Assembly (NCBI GenBank): GCA_028752905.1
Contig: JAQNBH010000013.1
Location: 43,292,071 to 43,356,070 of the forward strand
Direction: 5' to 3'
DNA: 64,000 nt
DNA from: Cladorhizidae sp. MBARI D1340-BT2
Taxonomy: Eukaryota; Porifera; Demospongiae; Poecilosclerida; Cladorhizidae
The notes under the pieces are model-generated. The model was not told the origin of the DNA. It did no database searches and worked only from the letters and a program-made list of their open reading frames with translations. Shown piece by piece: positions 32,825-44,487 of the stretch (the first letter of the stretch is position 1; every line of letters starts with the position of its first letter). The position numbers and the translations under genes were made by a program.

Positions 32825-34410
32825 ACAACCATCAAGGAACTGAGTGGGAAGTACCTGGTGCAGCCAAGAGGCTCATATGAAGAGTAGAAATAAGTCAACA
32901 AATACCTGGAGGAGTATATTAAGTTGATTATAGTCAAGTAGTTAAAAGTCAAAGTGCCAATAAGAGGTGTTGAATATAGTGCTTAAATTGCCCAAGTGAT
33001 GTAATGTAATTGGGAGAGAGTCCCAGAGCCTAGCAGTAGCAGGGGAAATGAGAGGTAAGCAGACTGAGTTCTGCATGGGATTAGCAGATGATGACTGGTC
33101 TGGGGTGGAAGGATGGAAGGTTGTGGCAGGGAGGAGGTTGGCTTGGTGGGAGGCTAGAAGGAAAATCTGTTATTGTGAAGAAGTTTGAAGAAGAAGTTAA
33201 GTTTGGCATTATGGCAGTGAGAGGATAGAAATGGAGGATAAAGCTTAGTGAGTAGGACCATTGTTTACTACACAATTTACAGGTCAAGTCTCTCAAGATG
33301 AGATGAAAGATAAGACAATTGAGAGTCCCTGAGGAAAGAACAGTACTCCAGATGACGGATAAGAGAAGTGTAGAGGCAAAGAAGAGGAGAAGTGTCTGAC
33401 TAGCAGTAGAAATGATGGTAGAGAAGACCAAGTCATTTACTGGTCTTGGAAGAGATGTAAAAATGTGATAGGTCCAGGATAGAGATGAAGAAAAGAGGAT
33501 TCCCGGGTACTTGAACTCAGTCACCAACTGAAGTGGAGAACCAGTGGTGCACAGAGGTGGTAGGGCCTTATTAAGAAGAGATTGTTTATAAGAAATAAGC
33601 ATGCATTTAGACTTCATTAGATTAAGTGTGAGAGATTGGGGAAAGCCAGGCAGAGATACAGTTTAGGTCTTTCTGAAAGACAGAAAAATAAATCAGAATG
33701 AGAATTGATGGGGCGAAAAAGGAGAATTTCATCGGCGTAGAGAATAAGCTTAGAGGAGCCAGACAAGGGCACGTTACACACACCATTGACATAAGTGATA
33801 AAGAAGAGAGGACTTATTATAGATCCCTGAGGGACACCAGAAGATACAGGCACAGGTGAGGAGGTGGTGCCTGTGACCATCACTTGTTGCAGACGTGCTG
33901 AAAGGTAGGAATGAAGCAAGTTAGTGAGGTAACGAAGGAAGTGCAGGAAGGAAAGAAGATCAATTAATGGTTTGTGAGGAACAGAAAATCAAAGGCCTTT
34001 TTGAGATCTAGAAAACAAGTGCCTATCAGTTTGAAGAAGAGAGTGAAAGGAATGATTGGCCAAGAGAAGGGCTGATGAAGTGGACCAGTGGGGAAGAAAA
34101 CCAAATTGAGAAGAAGAGTTCAATACAGAATTTGTCAAGGAGAGAGTGAATGTGCTTTTCAAGCAGCTTACAAATTGGAGGGAGTAATGAAATGGGCCGG
34201 TAGTCAGAGGGATTGAGGAGGACAGGATGGTTGAGATGGTTCAACAGATGCCACTTCTGGGCTGCAGTCAGGGACTGTGCAGTGCCACAGGAAGTTCTGG
34301 ATGACTTAAATTGAGAGTAAATACTAGCAATGTCCAGCAGAGTATAGGCAGGTTGAGGACTGCTATCTGCACCACCATCAGAGAGGTGTTGTGTGACACA
34401 GCAGGAGAGG
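32825..34410 (-). pseudogene. Non-LTR retrotransposon (LINE family B) reverse transcriptase, decayed
   Basis: On the minus strand, in order: 'NPSDYRPISLLPPICKLLEK' (start of RT, about 34,200), 'GVPQGSIISPLFFITYVN' (about 33,800), 'LILYADEILLFRPI' (about 33,740) and the thumb with 'FKYPGILFSSSLSW' (about 33,500). The catalytic YADD box reads YADE, and several frameshifts separate the pieces, so it is inactive. It lies between the two direct repeats of the right arm. The left arm keeps only its edges (5,725-5,850). Confidence 0.82.
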
Positions 34411-34439
34411 GGAGGACATGAGCACAGGCTCCTCACTGA

Positions 34440-34660
34440 ACCTTTACTAACCTCTAATCAATATTTAAAGCACCAGATGCTGTGTAGAGAGGAAAGTGGT
34501 TGTCATGCAGCCATACATATCACACACCACACACATGCACCATACTCACCACCACTGGATCAGGATATTGGTGTGGCTAGGAAACACACACTCTAGTAGC
34601 CACAAGGGCTAGTCTTTTTGTCTGTGCTGTGACACAGTGGTGGAGCTCTCTCTCTCTCTT
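34440..34660. repeat. Direct repeat pair in right arm, outer copy
   Basis: Counterpart of 5,120-5,340, shorter in its CA/GT part. It ends in 'GGAGCTCTCTCTCTCTCTTC', as does the inner copy. Confidence 0.7.
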
Positions 34661-34984
34661 CAATAATCACATACACACACAACACACATACACACATACA
34701 CTCCTACATCACGCGCGTACACACACAGGGCAAAGGTCATGGTAGTTGTACATCTGGTTCAACATTTGGTGTTGACCTAACATAGTCACTTAAAAGCCTC
34801 TTCATGGTCAGCAATTAGCAGTGACCATCCTATTAGATGCACACCAAATGAGATACGAGTTATCGAGTCTGCACCTTTGAACTTAGTGAGTGCAATTGTG
34901 GGAGGAGCAACACTTGGCACGTGCCACTACCAAGGTGGGTCATGCAGCACATGGTCTCTGATAAGTCTGAGGGCAAGCACTATT

Positions 34985-35955
34985 TACCTGTAGAGGAGGT
35001 TCACAACATGCTGCCCTGGCCACTAACAGCAGCCATTGCTGTGCATCTAGAGGAGGTTCACAACATGCTACCCTGGCCACTAACAGCAGCCATTGCTGTG
35101 CATCTAGAGGAGGTTCACAACATGCTGCACTGGCAACTAACAACAGCCATTGCTGTGCATCTAGAGGAGGTTCACAACATGCTGACCTGGCCACTAACAG
35201 CAGCCATTGCTGTGCATCTAGAGGAGGTTCACAACATACTACCCTGGCCACTATAACAGCAGCCATTGCTGTGCATCTAGAGGAGGTTCACAACATGCTA
35301 CCCTGGCCACTAACAGCAGCCATTGCTGTGCATCTAGAGGAGGTTCACAACATGCTGCCCTGGCCACTAACAGCAGCCATTGCTGTGCATCTAGAGGAGG
35401 TTCACAACATGCTACCCTGGCCACTAACAGCAGCCATTGCTGTGCATCTAGAGGAGGTTCACAACATGCTGCCCTGGCCACTAACAGCAGCCATTGCTGT
35501 GCATCTAGAGGAGGTTCACAACATGCTACCCTGGCCACTAACAGCAGCCATTGCTGTGCATCTAGAGGAGGTTCACAACATGCTGCCCTGGCCACTAACA
35601 GCAGCCATTGCTGTGCATCTAGAGGAGGTTCACAACATGCTGCCCTGGCCACTAACAGCAGCCATTGCTGTGCATCTAGAGGAGGTTCACAACATGCTGC
35701 CCTGACCACTAACAGCAGCCATTGCTGTGCATCTAGAGGAGGTTCACAACATGCTGCCCTGGCCACTAACAGCAGCCATTGCTGTGCATCTAGAGGAGGT
35801 TCACAACATGCTACCCTGGCCACTAACAGCAGCCATTGCTGTGCATCTAGAGGAGGTTCACAACATGCTACCCTGGCCACTAACAGCAGCCATTGCTGTG
35901 TATCTAGAGGAGGTTCACAACATGCTGCCCTGGCCACTAACAGCAGCCATTATAA
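34985..35955. repeat. 57-bp minisatellite, right copy (about 17 units)
   Basis: Reverse complement of the array at 3,722-4,795. The flanking 34,740-34,985 also matches the left arm (4,795-4,990). Confidence 0.95.
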
Positions 35956-36345
35956 CTATGCTAAAGTTACATGCAGCCAAAGTGGGGGGCCCCTTAATGG
36001 CCGCCTTTAGACGTGTCAATATTTAAGCCTAACATGTGGGAGCAGGAGAACCAATGGATGGGAGAACCAGGTCATGACCTCACCCCCACAGGAAGAGTGG
36101 AGCGGCCCACCATTACACAGGTGTGTGAGTGGGTGAAGAAGTCGTGGGATGACATAAGAACTGAAGTAATTGCGAAATCCTATAAAAAGTGTGGGATTAG
36201 TAATGGCCTGGATGCAAGTGAAGAGTGGGCACTATTTGAAGACACTGATGCCAGCAGTCCAGTTTCTATAAACTAATGATGATGACTTTTTAGGTTGTGC
36301 TGACGAGGCAGAATCTTCGGGCTTTGAAGAGGATTAGGTGGGGGG
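35956..36345 (+). pseudogene. Pogo/Tigger-type transposase C-terminal fragment
   Basis: The plus frame contains 'WVKKSWDDIRTEVIAKSYKK', then 'CGISNGLDASEEWALFED' and, after a 1-nt frameshift at about 36,275, an acidic end 'ESSGFEED' and stop. A Trp-rich helix followed by 'I..SF/Y KKCGISNALDG..ED' is the standard C-terminus of pogo-family (Tc1/mariner-related) DDE transposases. The catalytic domain is missing; the fragment begins at the end of the 57-bp array. Only the right arm has it. Confidence 0.75.
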
Positions 36346-36414
36346 AGTTTATTTTACTGAAGAGTCATGTTTTCTGCACATTCTCTTATTGTGTTGAGTA
36401 AGACTAGCACTTAA

Positions 36415-36844
36415 GGGGGGGGACAATGGCATTAAAAAAAATTTTTTTTAACTTGCAGTTACCACTTTATAGCTCCGTAGATTCTGTAAACTTTGTGGTA
36501 TGGACTTGATATATAGCTCAAAAGATAGGTCTCTCTGTGTGCTCTCTTTTCATACTAAAATATTTTTCACTATAGCCAAGTTACTAGACCTAAAGTGGAG
36601 GGACCTTCAAAACCTGAATGCCTGAATTGGCTGCATAAATATCTCCAGATTGCAAATTGCTAAAGATTTGAAATTAGCACCAGTGGCTTTAGTATCAACA
36701 GAGAGCACAAAGAGAGACCAGCTATATATCAAGTCCATACCATGAAGCTTACGGAATCTATGGAGTTATAAAGTGGTAACCACAGACACACACACAAAAA
36801 AAATACATGTGGGTCACTCCCCCCAAAAATGCCATTGTCCCTCC
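36415..36844. mobile_element. TTAA-type MITE, about 430 bp
   Basis: Preceded by TTAA (36,411-36,414). Left end is eight G then ACAATGGCATT; right end is AATGCCATTGTCCCTCC followed by TGAA, a mutated TTAA. The interior is also a partial inverted repeat: 'CCACTTTATAGCTCCGTAGA' near 36,465 pairs with the stretch near 36,755-36,775, and 'TATGGACTTGATATATAGCT' near 36,500 with about 36,722-36,741. It shares the G-run end with the foldback element at 10,632 but otherwise differs. Non-coding. Confidence 0.75.
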
Positions 36845-37770
36845 TGAAGTCATTTCATGTCCCGGTAGGTAGGATTTGCATGGAGTCATGGTTACCGGGT
36901 ATATTAGTTGTAAAGGGCATATTTTGCTGCACTGACCTCCTGCCTGATGTTCAATAGGAAATACTGGTAGCTTGCCTTATATAAATAAATATGCATTCTA
37001 GTTTTACTTTCTTTAACCAGAATACAGTGCAACATTTTAGGGTGGGATGCTTAAATACACTAAGTAGTAAATGTTCTGTGATGAAATGAGGTGCGTTTAT
37101 ATGCAAATGAGTCAGCTGGAAACAAGGTGCCTACTATTGAAACTGTGACCTTGGTTCCTATATCCATAGCTGGACATACGATAGGACTACAAGATAATAT
37201 ACGACAAGGATTTTCTATATAGAGGCACATCAAAATTAATTAACTGGCATCAATTATCTGTGTACTCTGAACCACACTATAATTAAGCTTGCAAAAAGGT
37301 CTGCAGCTAACTCGGAATCCTCTCAATACTCACATTTAGAAAAGGACCGAAGAGAAGTTCCAGAAACAAGATGGCGATATTGAAGACACAGAGATGAATA
37401 TGTGCAGATGGGTGTGGCTTTAGGGGAAACTATAGAAGAATGAGTCACCCAAGTTCATCACAGCATAGGCAAGAACTCCTGAGGTGTGCACAAGGACAGA
37501 ATGCATCTTGTTTTCCTGATGACCACACACAAACAACAACAACAACAGGACTGCTGAAATTTGTCCATGAACAGACTAAAGGTTGATTGATATAAGCATT
37601 CACACTCCTCATGCTGAGAGAAGGCCAGCAATGGTGTGTGCTCTGTGCAGGTGAGTGCCCCACCCTAAACCATGCCCCCATAGGAGAGCACAACAGTGTT
37701 GGTTGGTCAGTCCTGAGGCCCAGCATCATCACAATACAAGGCCTTAGCCTGTGCAGGTGAGTGCCCCACC
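36845..37770. other. Unassigned, with one short direct duplication
   Basis: No gene recognised. A 28-bp segment starting 'TGTGCAGGTGAGTGCCCCAC' occurs at about 37,645 and 37,752. Confidence 0.45.
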
Positions 37771-38160
37771 CTAAACCAGAAAGATTGCCCGCTGGATGGG
37801 TACTGCCTTGCCTCCGTCTCCACCGACCATGACGAAAAACACTACATAGGGCTCACGGATACAACTTTCAAGGCACGCTACACAAACCACAAGTTCTCCT
37901 AACCATGAAAACAAGAGAAACACTACAGAACTCCCCAAATACATATGGAAACTTAAAGACAGCAAAACCCGACACAACATAAAATGGGCCATTATCGACA
38001 GAGCAGCATCGTATTCCACCATATCGAAACGTTGCAACTTGTGCATTGCTGAAAAATTCCACATTATCTACTCCGACAGCCAAACATCATTGAACAAGCG
38101 ATCAGAATTCCTTTCAAAGTGTAGGCACAAGAACAAGTTTCTCCTCAAGAGCATTTGAAT
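37771..38160 (+). pseudogene. Penelope-like element GIY-YIG endonuclease fragment
   Basis: Plus-strand reading with frameshifts gives 'DCPLDGYCLASVSTD', 'KHYIGLTDTTFKARYTNHK' and, further on, 'RCNLCIAEKFHI' and 'RHKNKFLLKSI' then stop. This order (cysteine-containing start, YIGLT, FK.RY..H, RCNLC..EK, K.LLK) is what I know from the C-terminal GIY-YIG domain of Penelope-like retroelements, where it nicks the target. The RT that should precede it is absent. At least three frameshifts or stops, so dead. Confidence 0.7.
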
Positions 38161-38271
38161 TATCACATTCATCAACACCCATTCATTAACGCCCATCCAT
38201 GGACTAGCATCACCCCACTTGCCTGCCCCACCTCATATATGCTCACATGCCACCTCAGTTGCTCATTGCCC

Positions 38272-38302
38272 CTGATGATTGCATTCGCATGAAACTATAG
38301 TA
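38272..38302 (+). ncRNA. Hammerhead-ribozyme-like core motif (tentative)
   Basis: CTGATGA (38,272-38,278), a 3-bp stem TGC/GCA with loop ATTC, then GAAAC and, after TATA, GTA, in the order of the hammerhead core. It lies about 110 nt after the Penelope-like domain, and Penelope-like elements are known to carry hammerhead motifs. Weak points: the closing base pair of stem II is T-T, and stem I pairing is poor. It may be chance. Confidence 0.2.
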
Positions 38303-38394
38303 GGACTAGCCATCCCAATACTTCTCTATTATTCAATAGCTCTGCTTTAACACAGCATTGAGCACTATTTGCAGCCTTCACCAGCAAACGTATA

Positions 38395-38430
38395 TTATAT
38401 ATATATACACATATATATAATATATACATG

Positions 38431-38461
<31 letters not shown>

Positions 38462-38490
38462 ATATATACATGTATATATATATAATAAAG
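38395..38490. repeat. AT-rich simple repeat
   Basis: Imperfect TATATA/ACATATAT blocks, repeated about every 30 bp. 38,490-38,890 beyond it is unassigned, with a GGA-rich part at 38,730-38,875. Confidence 0.85.
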
Positions 38491-38894
38491 AGGGAGAGAT
38501 TGATGGCTATGTATGTGCAAAGCAACACTCACAAGAAGTTTAAAGTTGAATGAGCATTTTATTTGGCAGGTAGACAGACATCTTACAAATTCCATTCCTC
38601 CCCAATCACTTGTCTTTTGCTTGCCATAGACCCCTTACCAACCTAACCCCACAATGCCCACTCAGAGAGAGCTATCTTTGCCACTAAAATCAACTGTCTG
38701 GTAGTTGCCACCATTTTGCCAGTAGGCCAGCCTGGAGGAGGAGAGAAGAGAAGGAGTACATGTGGGAGGAAGAGGAGGAGATGAGGAGGAGGTAGAGGTA
38801 GGGCAGGAGCAGGAGGAGAAATAGGAGGAGTAGGCGGTGGAGAAGAGGAGGGAGAGAGGGAGGAGGGGGAGAAATACAAGACACTAACTAGCCA

Positions 38895-39415
38895 ATGATG
38901 GGGTCAGCAAAGCTGGCAACTCAAGGCTCTCATAAGATATGGACAACCTGGACCAGGCTAATGATGGGGTCAGTAAAGCTGGCTACTCAAGGCTCTCATA
39001 AGATATGGACAACCAGGACCAGGCTAATGATGGGGTCAGCAAAGCTGGCTACTCAAGGCTCTCATAAGATATGGACAACCAGGACCAGGCTAATGATGGG
39101 GTCAGCAAAGCTGGCAACTCAAGGCCCTCATAAGATATGGACAACCAGGACCAGGCTAATGATGGGGTCAGCAAAGCTGGCAACTCAAGGCTCTCATAAG
39201 ATATGGACAACCTGGACCAGGCTAATGATGGGGTCAGCAAAGCTGGCAACTCAAGGCTCTCATAAGATATGGACAACCAGGACCAGGCCAATGATGGGGT
39301 CAGCAAAGCTGGCAACTCAAGGCCCTCATAAGATGTGGACAACCAGGACCAGGCTAATGATGTGGTCAGCAAAGCTGGCAACTCAAGGCTCTCATAAGAT
39401 ATGGACAACCAGTGG
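38895..39415. repeat. 66-bp minisatellite, right copy (8 units)
   Basis: Regular 66-bp (22-codon) units with 'AATGATGGGGTCAGCAAAGC' and 'ATAAGATATGGACAACCAGG'. The 181-codon plus frame is the array. Confidence 0.95.
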
Positions 39416-39434
39416 ATTTTTCAAGTTTTTCCAG

Positions 39435-39875
<441 letters not shown>

Positions 39876-39895
39876 TAAATGTAAGATGAACTTAA

Positions 39896-42800
39896 CCGAT
39901 TAAACGCCGTAAGCGCCATATGGCGCGAGACCTTACATCCTTCGCCACACAAAAATATATAAAATGAACCGTTACGAGCTAACAGCCCCGGTTGGGTTCT
40001 GCACATGCCTAGTAGACTAGAGAACGTCACAAAAATGATTATTTCCGGTTGATGCATCGTGCAACAAAAATCCTGCGGTTGAACGCCATTTTTGTTGGTC
40101 GAGCTTTTTTTTTTTTACTGCTCAAAGATGCTTTCCTTTGAGGACGTTATTTCTCAACTTTTAGCCGACGATTCTGGCGATTCTGGGTCAGATTCATTTG
40201 GGGAAGAAGGGGAAGACATCTATGCATACCGAGGAAACACTCTGGACCAGTTGCTCTAAGAGAAGAGGCGTGCTTGGATGGACTTCTCGATTGTAAGTTT
40301 CTTCTAACCTTAGCGCTTCATAGCCTTTGTTTACCATAGTCAACTGAGAGTGTACTATTGCCAAATACTAGCTTATTCTGTTGGTATTCCAAATTCAGAC
40401 AGGATAGTTATAGAAAAAAAGTTATAGCTAAGAGTGTAGGTTGGAGTTGTTGATTTTCATTTGAATTTGAATTTACAAATGTTGACCACAAACTTGATAT
40501 ATATATCTTGTTTTTCCCACCCTCCCCACTACTTTTCCTACAGCATCAGATGATGAGAGTGGAGATGAGGCATCTATGACTCCTTTTGTTACATTGGAGG
40601 ATGAGGAAGCCTTGCCTGAAGTCTCTACAGGGCGTGGGAACACGACTGGTGCTGGAGTTGTGCGAGGGAGAGGCGGGCGAGGGAGTACTGGCCAAGGGGG
40701 AAGCAGCTCAAGTGGTAGTGGAGTCGTAAGTGTTGCTAGTGGTCCTCCAAAAGGTACTGGTAGTAGGCGGGCCAGAGGTTATAGGCGTGTGCGAGCATCT
40801 GGCACTGGTTCTGTCCGAGCATCTGGCACTGGTTCTGCCCAAGCATCTGGCACTGGTTCTAGGCTAACTGAGGTCACAGGTAAGTGGGAAATAAAGGAGC
40901 CAACTCCTTTGAAATTGGACTATACAGCAACAGCTGGTCCAACTTCTTCATTGCTTGGTGCATCAAGTACATTTTTAGATGCATTTTAACTTTTTTTTAC
41001 TCTTGAAGTGTGGGAACTCCTAGTAGCAGAGACGAACAGTTACGTTTCTAGGAGGATGGCTAGTCTCTCCAGGCCATGGGTAGATACTAATATAGAGGAA
41101 ATGAAAGCTTTTGTAGGAATGTTGATAATAATGGGAGTTTCCACACTTCCATACTTAGAATTGTACTGGTCCACTAATCACTCGGATTTGTCTGGATCTT
41201 TGGTTCGTAAAGTAATGCCTAGGACTCGGTTTTTGGAGCTAATGCGTTATGTACATGTAAATTCTATTGATGGTTTGTTGGTTACAAAGGGTAACCTGAA
41301 TTATGATCGGCTTTATAAGGTAAGGAAGTTATTAGATTTGATTACTCCTAAGTTTGAGAGTGAATATACTTTGCATCAAGAGCTTAGTATTGATGAAGCT
41401 ATGATTCCCTTTCAAGGTAGGCTTGGCTTCAAACAGTATATGAAGGACAAACCAATAAAATGGGGGATAAAAGTGTTTGTCCTTTGTGATGCTAGGAATG
41501 GGTACATTTATCGGTTGCAGATTTATACAGGTAAGAACGTGGAAGTAGCTGATAAAACTGGTTTGTGTAGTAGAGTTGTTTTAGATTTGTTAGAAGGATT
41601 AGAACATAAGAACTTCCATGTGTACATGGACAATTATTATACTAGTCCTAATTTATTTCAAACGCTTACAAGTAAAGGCTTTGGTGCATGTGGTACAGCT
41701 AGGTATACTAGGAGGAACTTTCCTCCAGATTTAGTAACAAAAGCTTCGATTAGAAATAGAGGTTATTATGATTATAGGTCTAATGGTGCACTCCTGGCTT
41801 TAGTTTGGGTAGATAAACGGTCAATCTACATGATAACTAATATACATCCCGCGGAAAATAATTTAGTACCTCCTACTGTAAAAAGGCGCAAAATTGATGG
41901 TTCTAGAGAGGATCTGCCATGTCCCCCATGTTTGCCTGATTATCAGTCATTCATGAGAGGTGTGGACAGAGCAGATCAGAGAATAGGCTACTATAATTTG
42001 GGTAGAAAGTCTAGGAGATGGTGGAAAAGGGTTTTTTCGTATTTGATAGAAGCTTGTTTATTGAATTCATTTATTTTGTTTTCTTCTGTCCGAGCTCCAA
42101 TATCAGTAAGGAAGGGTAATTATCTAGAAGCTAGGATTGTTCTAGCTAAATCTTTGATTGGTTCTTTCTCTTCTCGGCAGCGTGCAGGTCAACGTTGTAG
42201 TCAGGCAAATAGTCAGCTAGATCGCCTCAATTTAAAACTAGGTCATTTCCCACAGTGCTGTGCAAAGAAGCGCTGTGTAGTTTGCATTTGTAAAGGTTAC
42301 AGGCATGAGGCAAGGTCCCAGTGTTGTTTTTGTAAGGTTCCTTTGTGTGGTGGATCAACAGGCCGTGACTGTTTTCGTAAATACCATACCTTGGTGGACT
42401 ATCAGTAATGTTTATGCACCCCCTGCTCCTTTCTGTGCTTCTCTCTTGTTCCCTGCTCCTTCGTCTACTTCTCTCTTGTTCCCTGCCCCTTCGTCTACTT
42501 CTCTCGTTCCCTGTCCCTTCGTCTACTTCTCTCGTCTCTCCAGTATTCAAGTGTTATTCTTATCCTGGTATCTCATGTTTGTGTAGAATAAAAACATGGT
42601 GAAATATCATGCCGGAGACCAAGCAAGCTATACCCAAGACTGAGCAAGTTCTACTCTACCCGTGACAGCAAGACCGGAGCTCTACCCAAGACACTCCCTT
42701 ACATAATTGTGTTTTATATTATGGTTTTATTCTAGTATGTGTTAGCATTTTCACTCTCTTATAATTTGTTTTTTGTATTATTATTTGTTAGCATTTTGAT

Positions 42801-43136
42801 GGGGAAAACAACCCACTGGCTTTGCATATGGTAGAGGGTTTGTAAATAGATGCTCCATCTTGTGTTGGCATTATAATGTGTGTATAATAGTGTGAAAATA
42901 TGAAAATATTCACCCCCAAGAAGATGACATGGTTTTATAATGCTGGTTAGTTCTGCCCAGTTGGTAAGGAAGGCTCGATTTTTTTACAGGAAGTAGAGCT
43001 ATCATGTGGCTTAATATGACCCAAGTTTCATGGGTGGAGTCCCTGCAGAACGGAAGATATAAAAATAATAAGTAAAATACCTCGTTAATTCATGAATAAT
43101 TTGCCCGCGGGTACTAGGAATACGGCGTGTAATCGG
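39896..43136 (+). mobile_element. piggyBac DNA transposon, full length, 3,241 bp
   Basis: Flanked by TTAA at 39,892-39,895 and 43,137-43,140. The 16-bp terminal inverted repeats are CCGATTAAACGCCGTA and (right end, reverse complement) CCGATTACACGCCGTA, one mismatch. A subterminal palindrome GCGCCATATGGCGC lies at 39,914-39,927. The left arm of palindrome 1 lacks the element; the matching point (about 1,242-1,246) reads CTCCTAAGTTC where CTCCTTAAGTTC would be the untouched site. The element therefore inserted after the inverted duplication. It carries its own transposase gene. Confidence 0.93.
40128..42408 (+). pseudogene. piggyBac transposase gene, nearly intact, two in-frame stops
   Basis: Probable exon 1 starts at ATG 40,128 with an acidic N-terminus (MLSFEDVISQLLADDSGDSG) and ends at a GTAAGT donor (40,293). 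A pyrimidine tract and CAG at 40,541-40,543 give exon 2, which runs to the stop at 42,406-42,408. Exon 2 has a Gly/Ser/Arg-rich stretch with three tandem 'ASGTGS' units, then the DDE domain. Catalytic residues are present in 'LSIDEAMIPF', 'VYMDNYYTS' and 'GVDRADQ', and a C-terminal Cys/His-rich domain follows ('CCFCKVPLCGG'). Breaks: TAA at 40,257 in exon 1, where the reading frame also does not match exon 2, and TAA at 40,987 just before 'LFFTLEVWELL'. After it 466 codons are open. No ATG lies near 41,008; the first one downstream is 41,056. It is recently inactivated, or the stop could be a sequencing error. Confidence 0.88.
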
Positions 43137-43284
43137 TTAAGGAGCACATGAGAATTCCAGCCCTTATGGTGATAGTACTAGGAAGAGCAAATGTGCGGCC
43201 CAATCCTGCACCACACCATATATATATATAGCAGAGGTCAAAATAACCTACGCTGAAAAATACAATAGGGAGGAGGAATAAGTG

Positions 43285-43560
43285 TCAACCACAAATTAGA
43301 CTTGAGGCAAGAATCACTTGATGGGGACACATGACATCTCCTTGTACTGACATCACATTAAACATGCACAACCTCTTCACAGGCAACTCCACCCACCACA
43401 ATAAGTTGGGCCGGACGTGCAGAGGAATCTTCTGCACTCTCTTGTGCAGAACTATGTTGAGGAAGTGGACAGAGATGAGGAGGAGGATGCAGATGATGGC
43501 TGTGACCAGAGCTGCCGGGGTCATGTGACCAGTGAATATCAGCTGAAAATACTTGAGGCT
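43285..43560 (-). CDS. Putative exon of an unrecognised membrane protein
   Basis: A minus-strand frame from an AG acceptor (about 43,560, after a long pyrimidine tract) reads 'RSLKYFQLIFTGHMTPAAL', one hydrophobic helix (TAIICILLLISVHFLNIVL) and 'RPNLLWWVELPVKRLCMFNV'. It ends at a possible donor near 43,324 or at the stop near 43,287. The inverted copy at 840-1,116 differs in few residues, and most codon changes are mild. With the frames at 43,940 and 44,490 it could form one minus-strand gene. I do not recognise the family and cannot prove splicing. Confidence 0.4.
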   Translation of the reverse strand, partial: SLKYFQLIFTGHMTPAALVTAIICILLLISVHFLNIVLHKRVQKIPLHVRPNLLWWVELPVKRLCMFNVMSVQGDVMCPHQVILASSLICG

Positions 43561-43939
43561 TCTCTGGGGGGAAGGAAAAAGAGAAAAACTTAAAATGGGG
43601 AGGGCGTGGCTGGGGGTGTGGCTGCAACTAAGGCTATATATAGAACAATGGTGAGCGCTAGACAGTTGATGTAATAATAATGGAGACAGCAAGCTAGTCT
43701 TGCTGGCCGGACTCTCATGCACACACACGCACAGAAAGAGAGAGGCTGGTCCACCTCACATGGTCACTTGTGTGTTGCACAGTCAGCAAATGTGGTGGCA
43801 GCTGCTCGTGTTAAACACGAAGAAGAAAAAACATGCTAGACTCCTGTGCTGGGGAAGAAAGGCTGGCCAACAAGACTAAGAGAGAAAACAGTAAAAATAT
43901 ATATAAATATGTAGCTATTGCACACCTCACAGACTGAGC

Positions 43940-44175
43940 CTAGGTGTGCTTGCCTGCCACTTGCTACAGCCTCTTCCAGCCATACAATAAGGGACTTTAG
44001 TGGAGTGAGACAGGTGGTAAAGGATGCAGCTGCCATGCACCCACTCTGCAGAGGAAGAAATCCAGCATCAGCAAACTCGTTAGGATGGGTGGCTGGAATG
44101 ATGCCGAGTTTATCTGGAACAGGTCTCAAATCCAGGTAAGGATCGCTGGAGGTGGGGCTAGTCCCTGAAAATAGA
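43940..44175 (-). CDS. Putative exon, product unknown
   Basis: A minus-strand frame bounded by a TTTTCAG acceptor (about 44,172) and a possible GTGAGG donor (about 43,938). It contains 'SSDPYLDLRPVPDKLGIIP' and 'FTTCLTPLKSLIVWLEE', of balanced, protein-like composition and unlike the low-complexity frames around it. It lies upstream of the membrane-helix exon on the same strand. No homologue comes to mind. It is not duplicated in the left arm, which stops at 648. Confidence 0.35.
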
Positions 44176-44312
44176 TTGGATAGTAAAAGAAACAAAAACT
44201 GCGTCCTGGCTCCAAAATTGCGTCGTATAGTGCAGTAGCTGAGAACTGGTTGCAAGCATTACTACGCGCTCATCCCAACCATCACCATCGTTGTAGTCGA
44301 TGAGCTTGGCAA

Positions 44313-44350
44313 GACCCTTTACCAACCTCTACGAGTGTTGGTAAAGGGTC
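44313..44350. repeat. Perfect 14-bp-stem hairpin (GACCCTTTACCAAC)
   Basis: GACCCTTTACCAAC (44,313-44,326) and its exact reverse complement (44,337-44,350), separated by 10 nt. The same word, in part, occurs at 44,683 and inverted at 47,930-47,943 (the ends of the hAT region) and at 61,297-61,310. Confidence 0.7.
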
Positions 44351-44487
44351 TGCTGAGTGACATAATATATGGTGCCGCAGAAAGTAATATCTGGAGTTGG
44401 ACACTGAGCTCGCTGCATCTCTAGCCAGTTTCTCAGCTTCTCTATGTATACGGATTGTATACGGATAGTTGACAAAGAAATCCTGTC

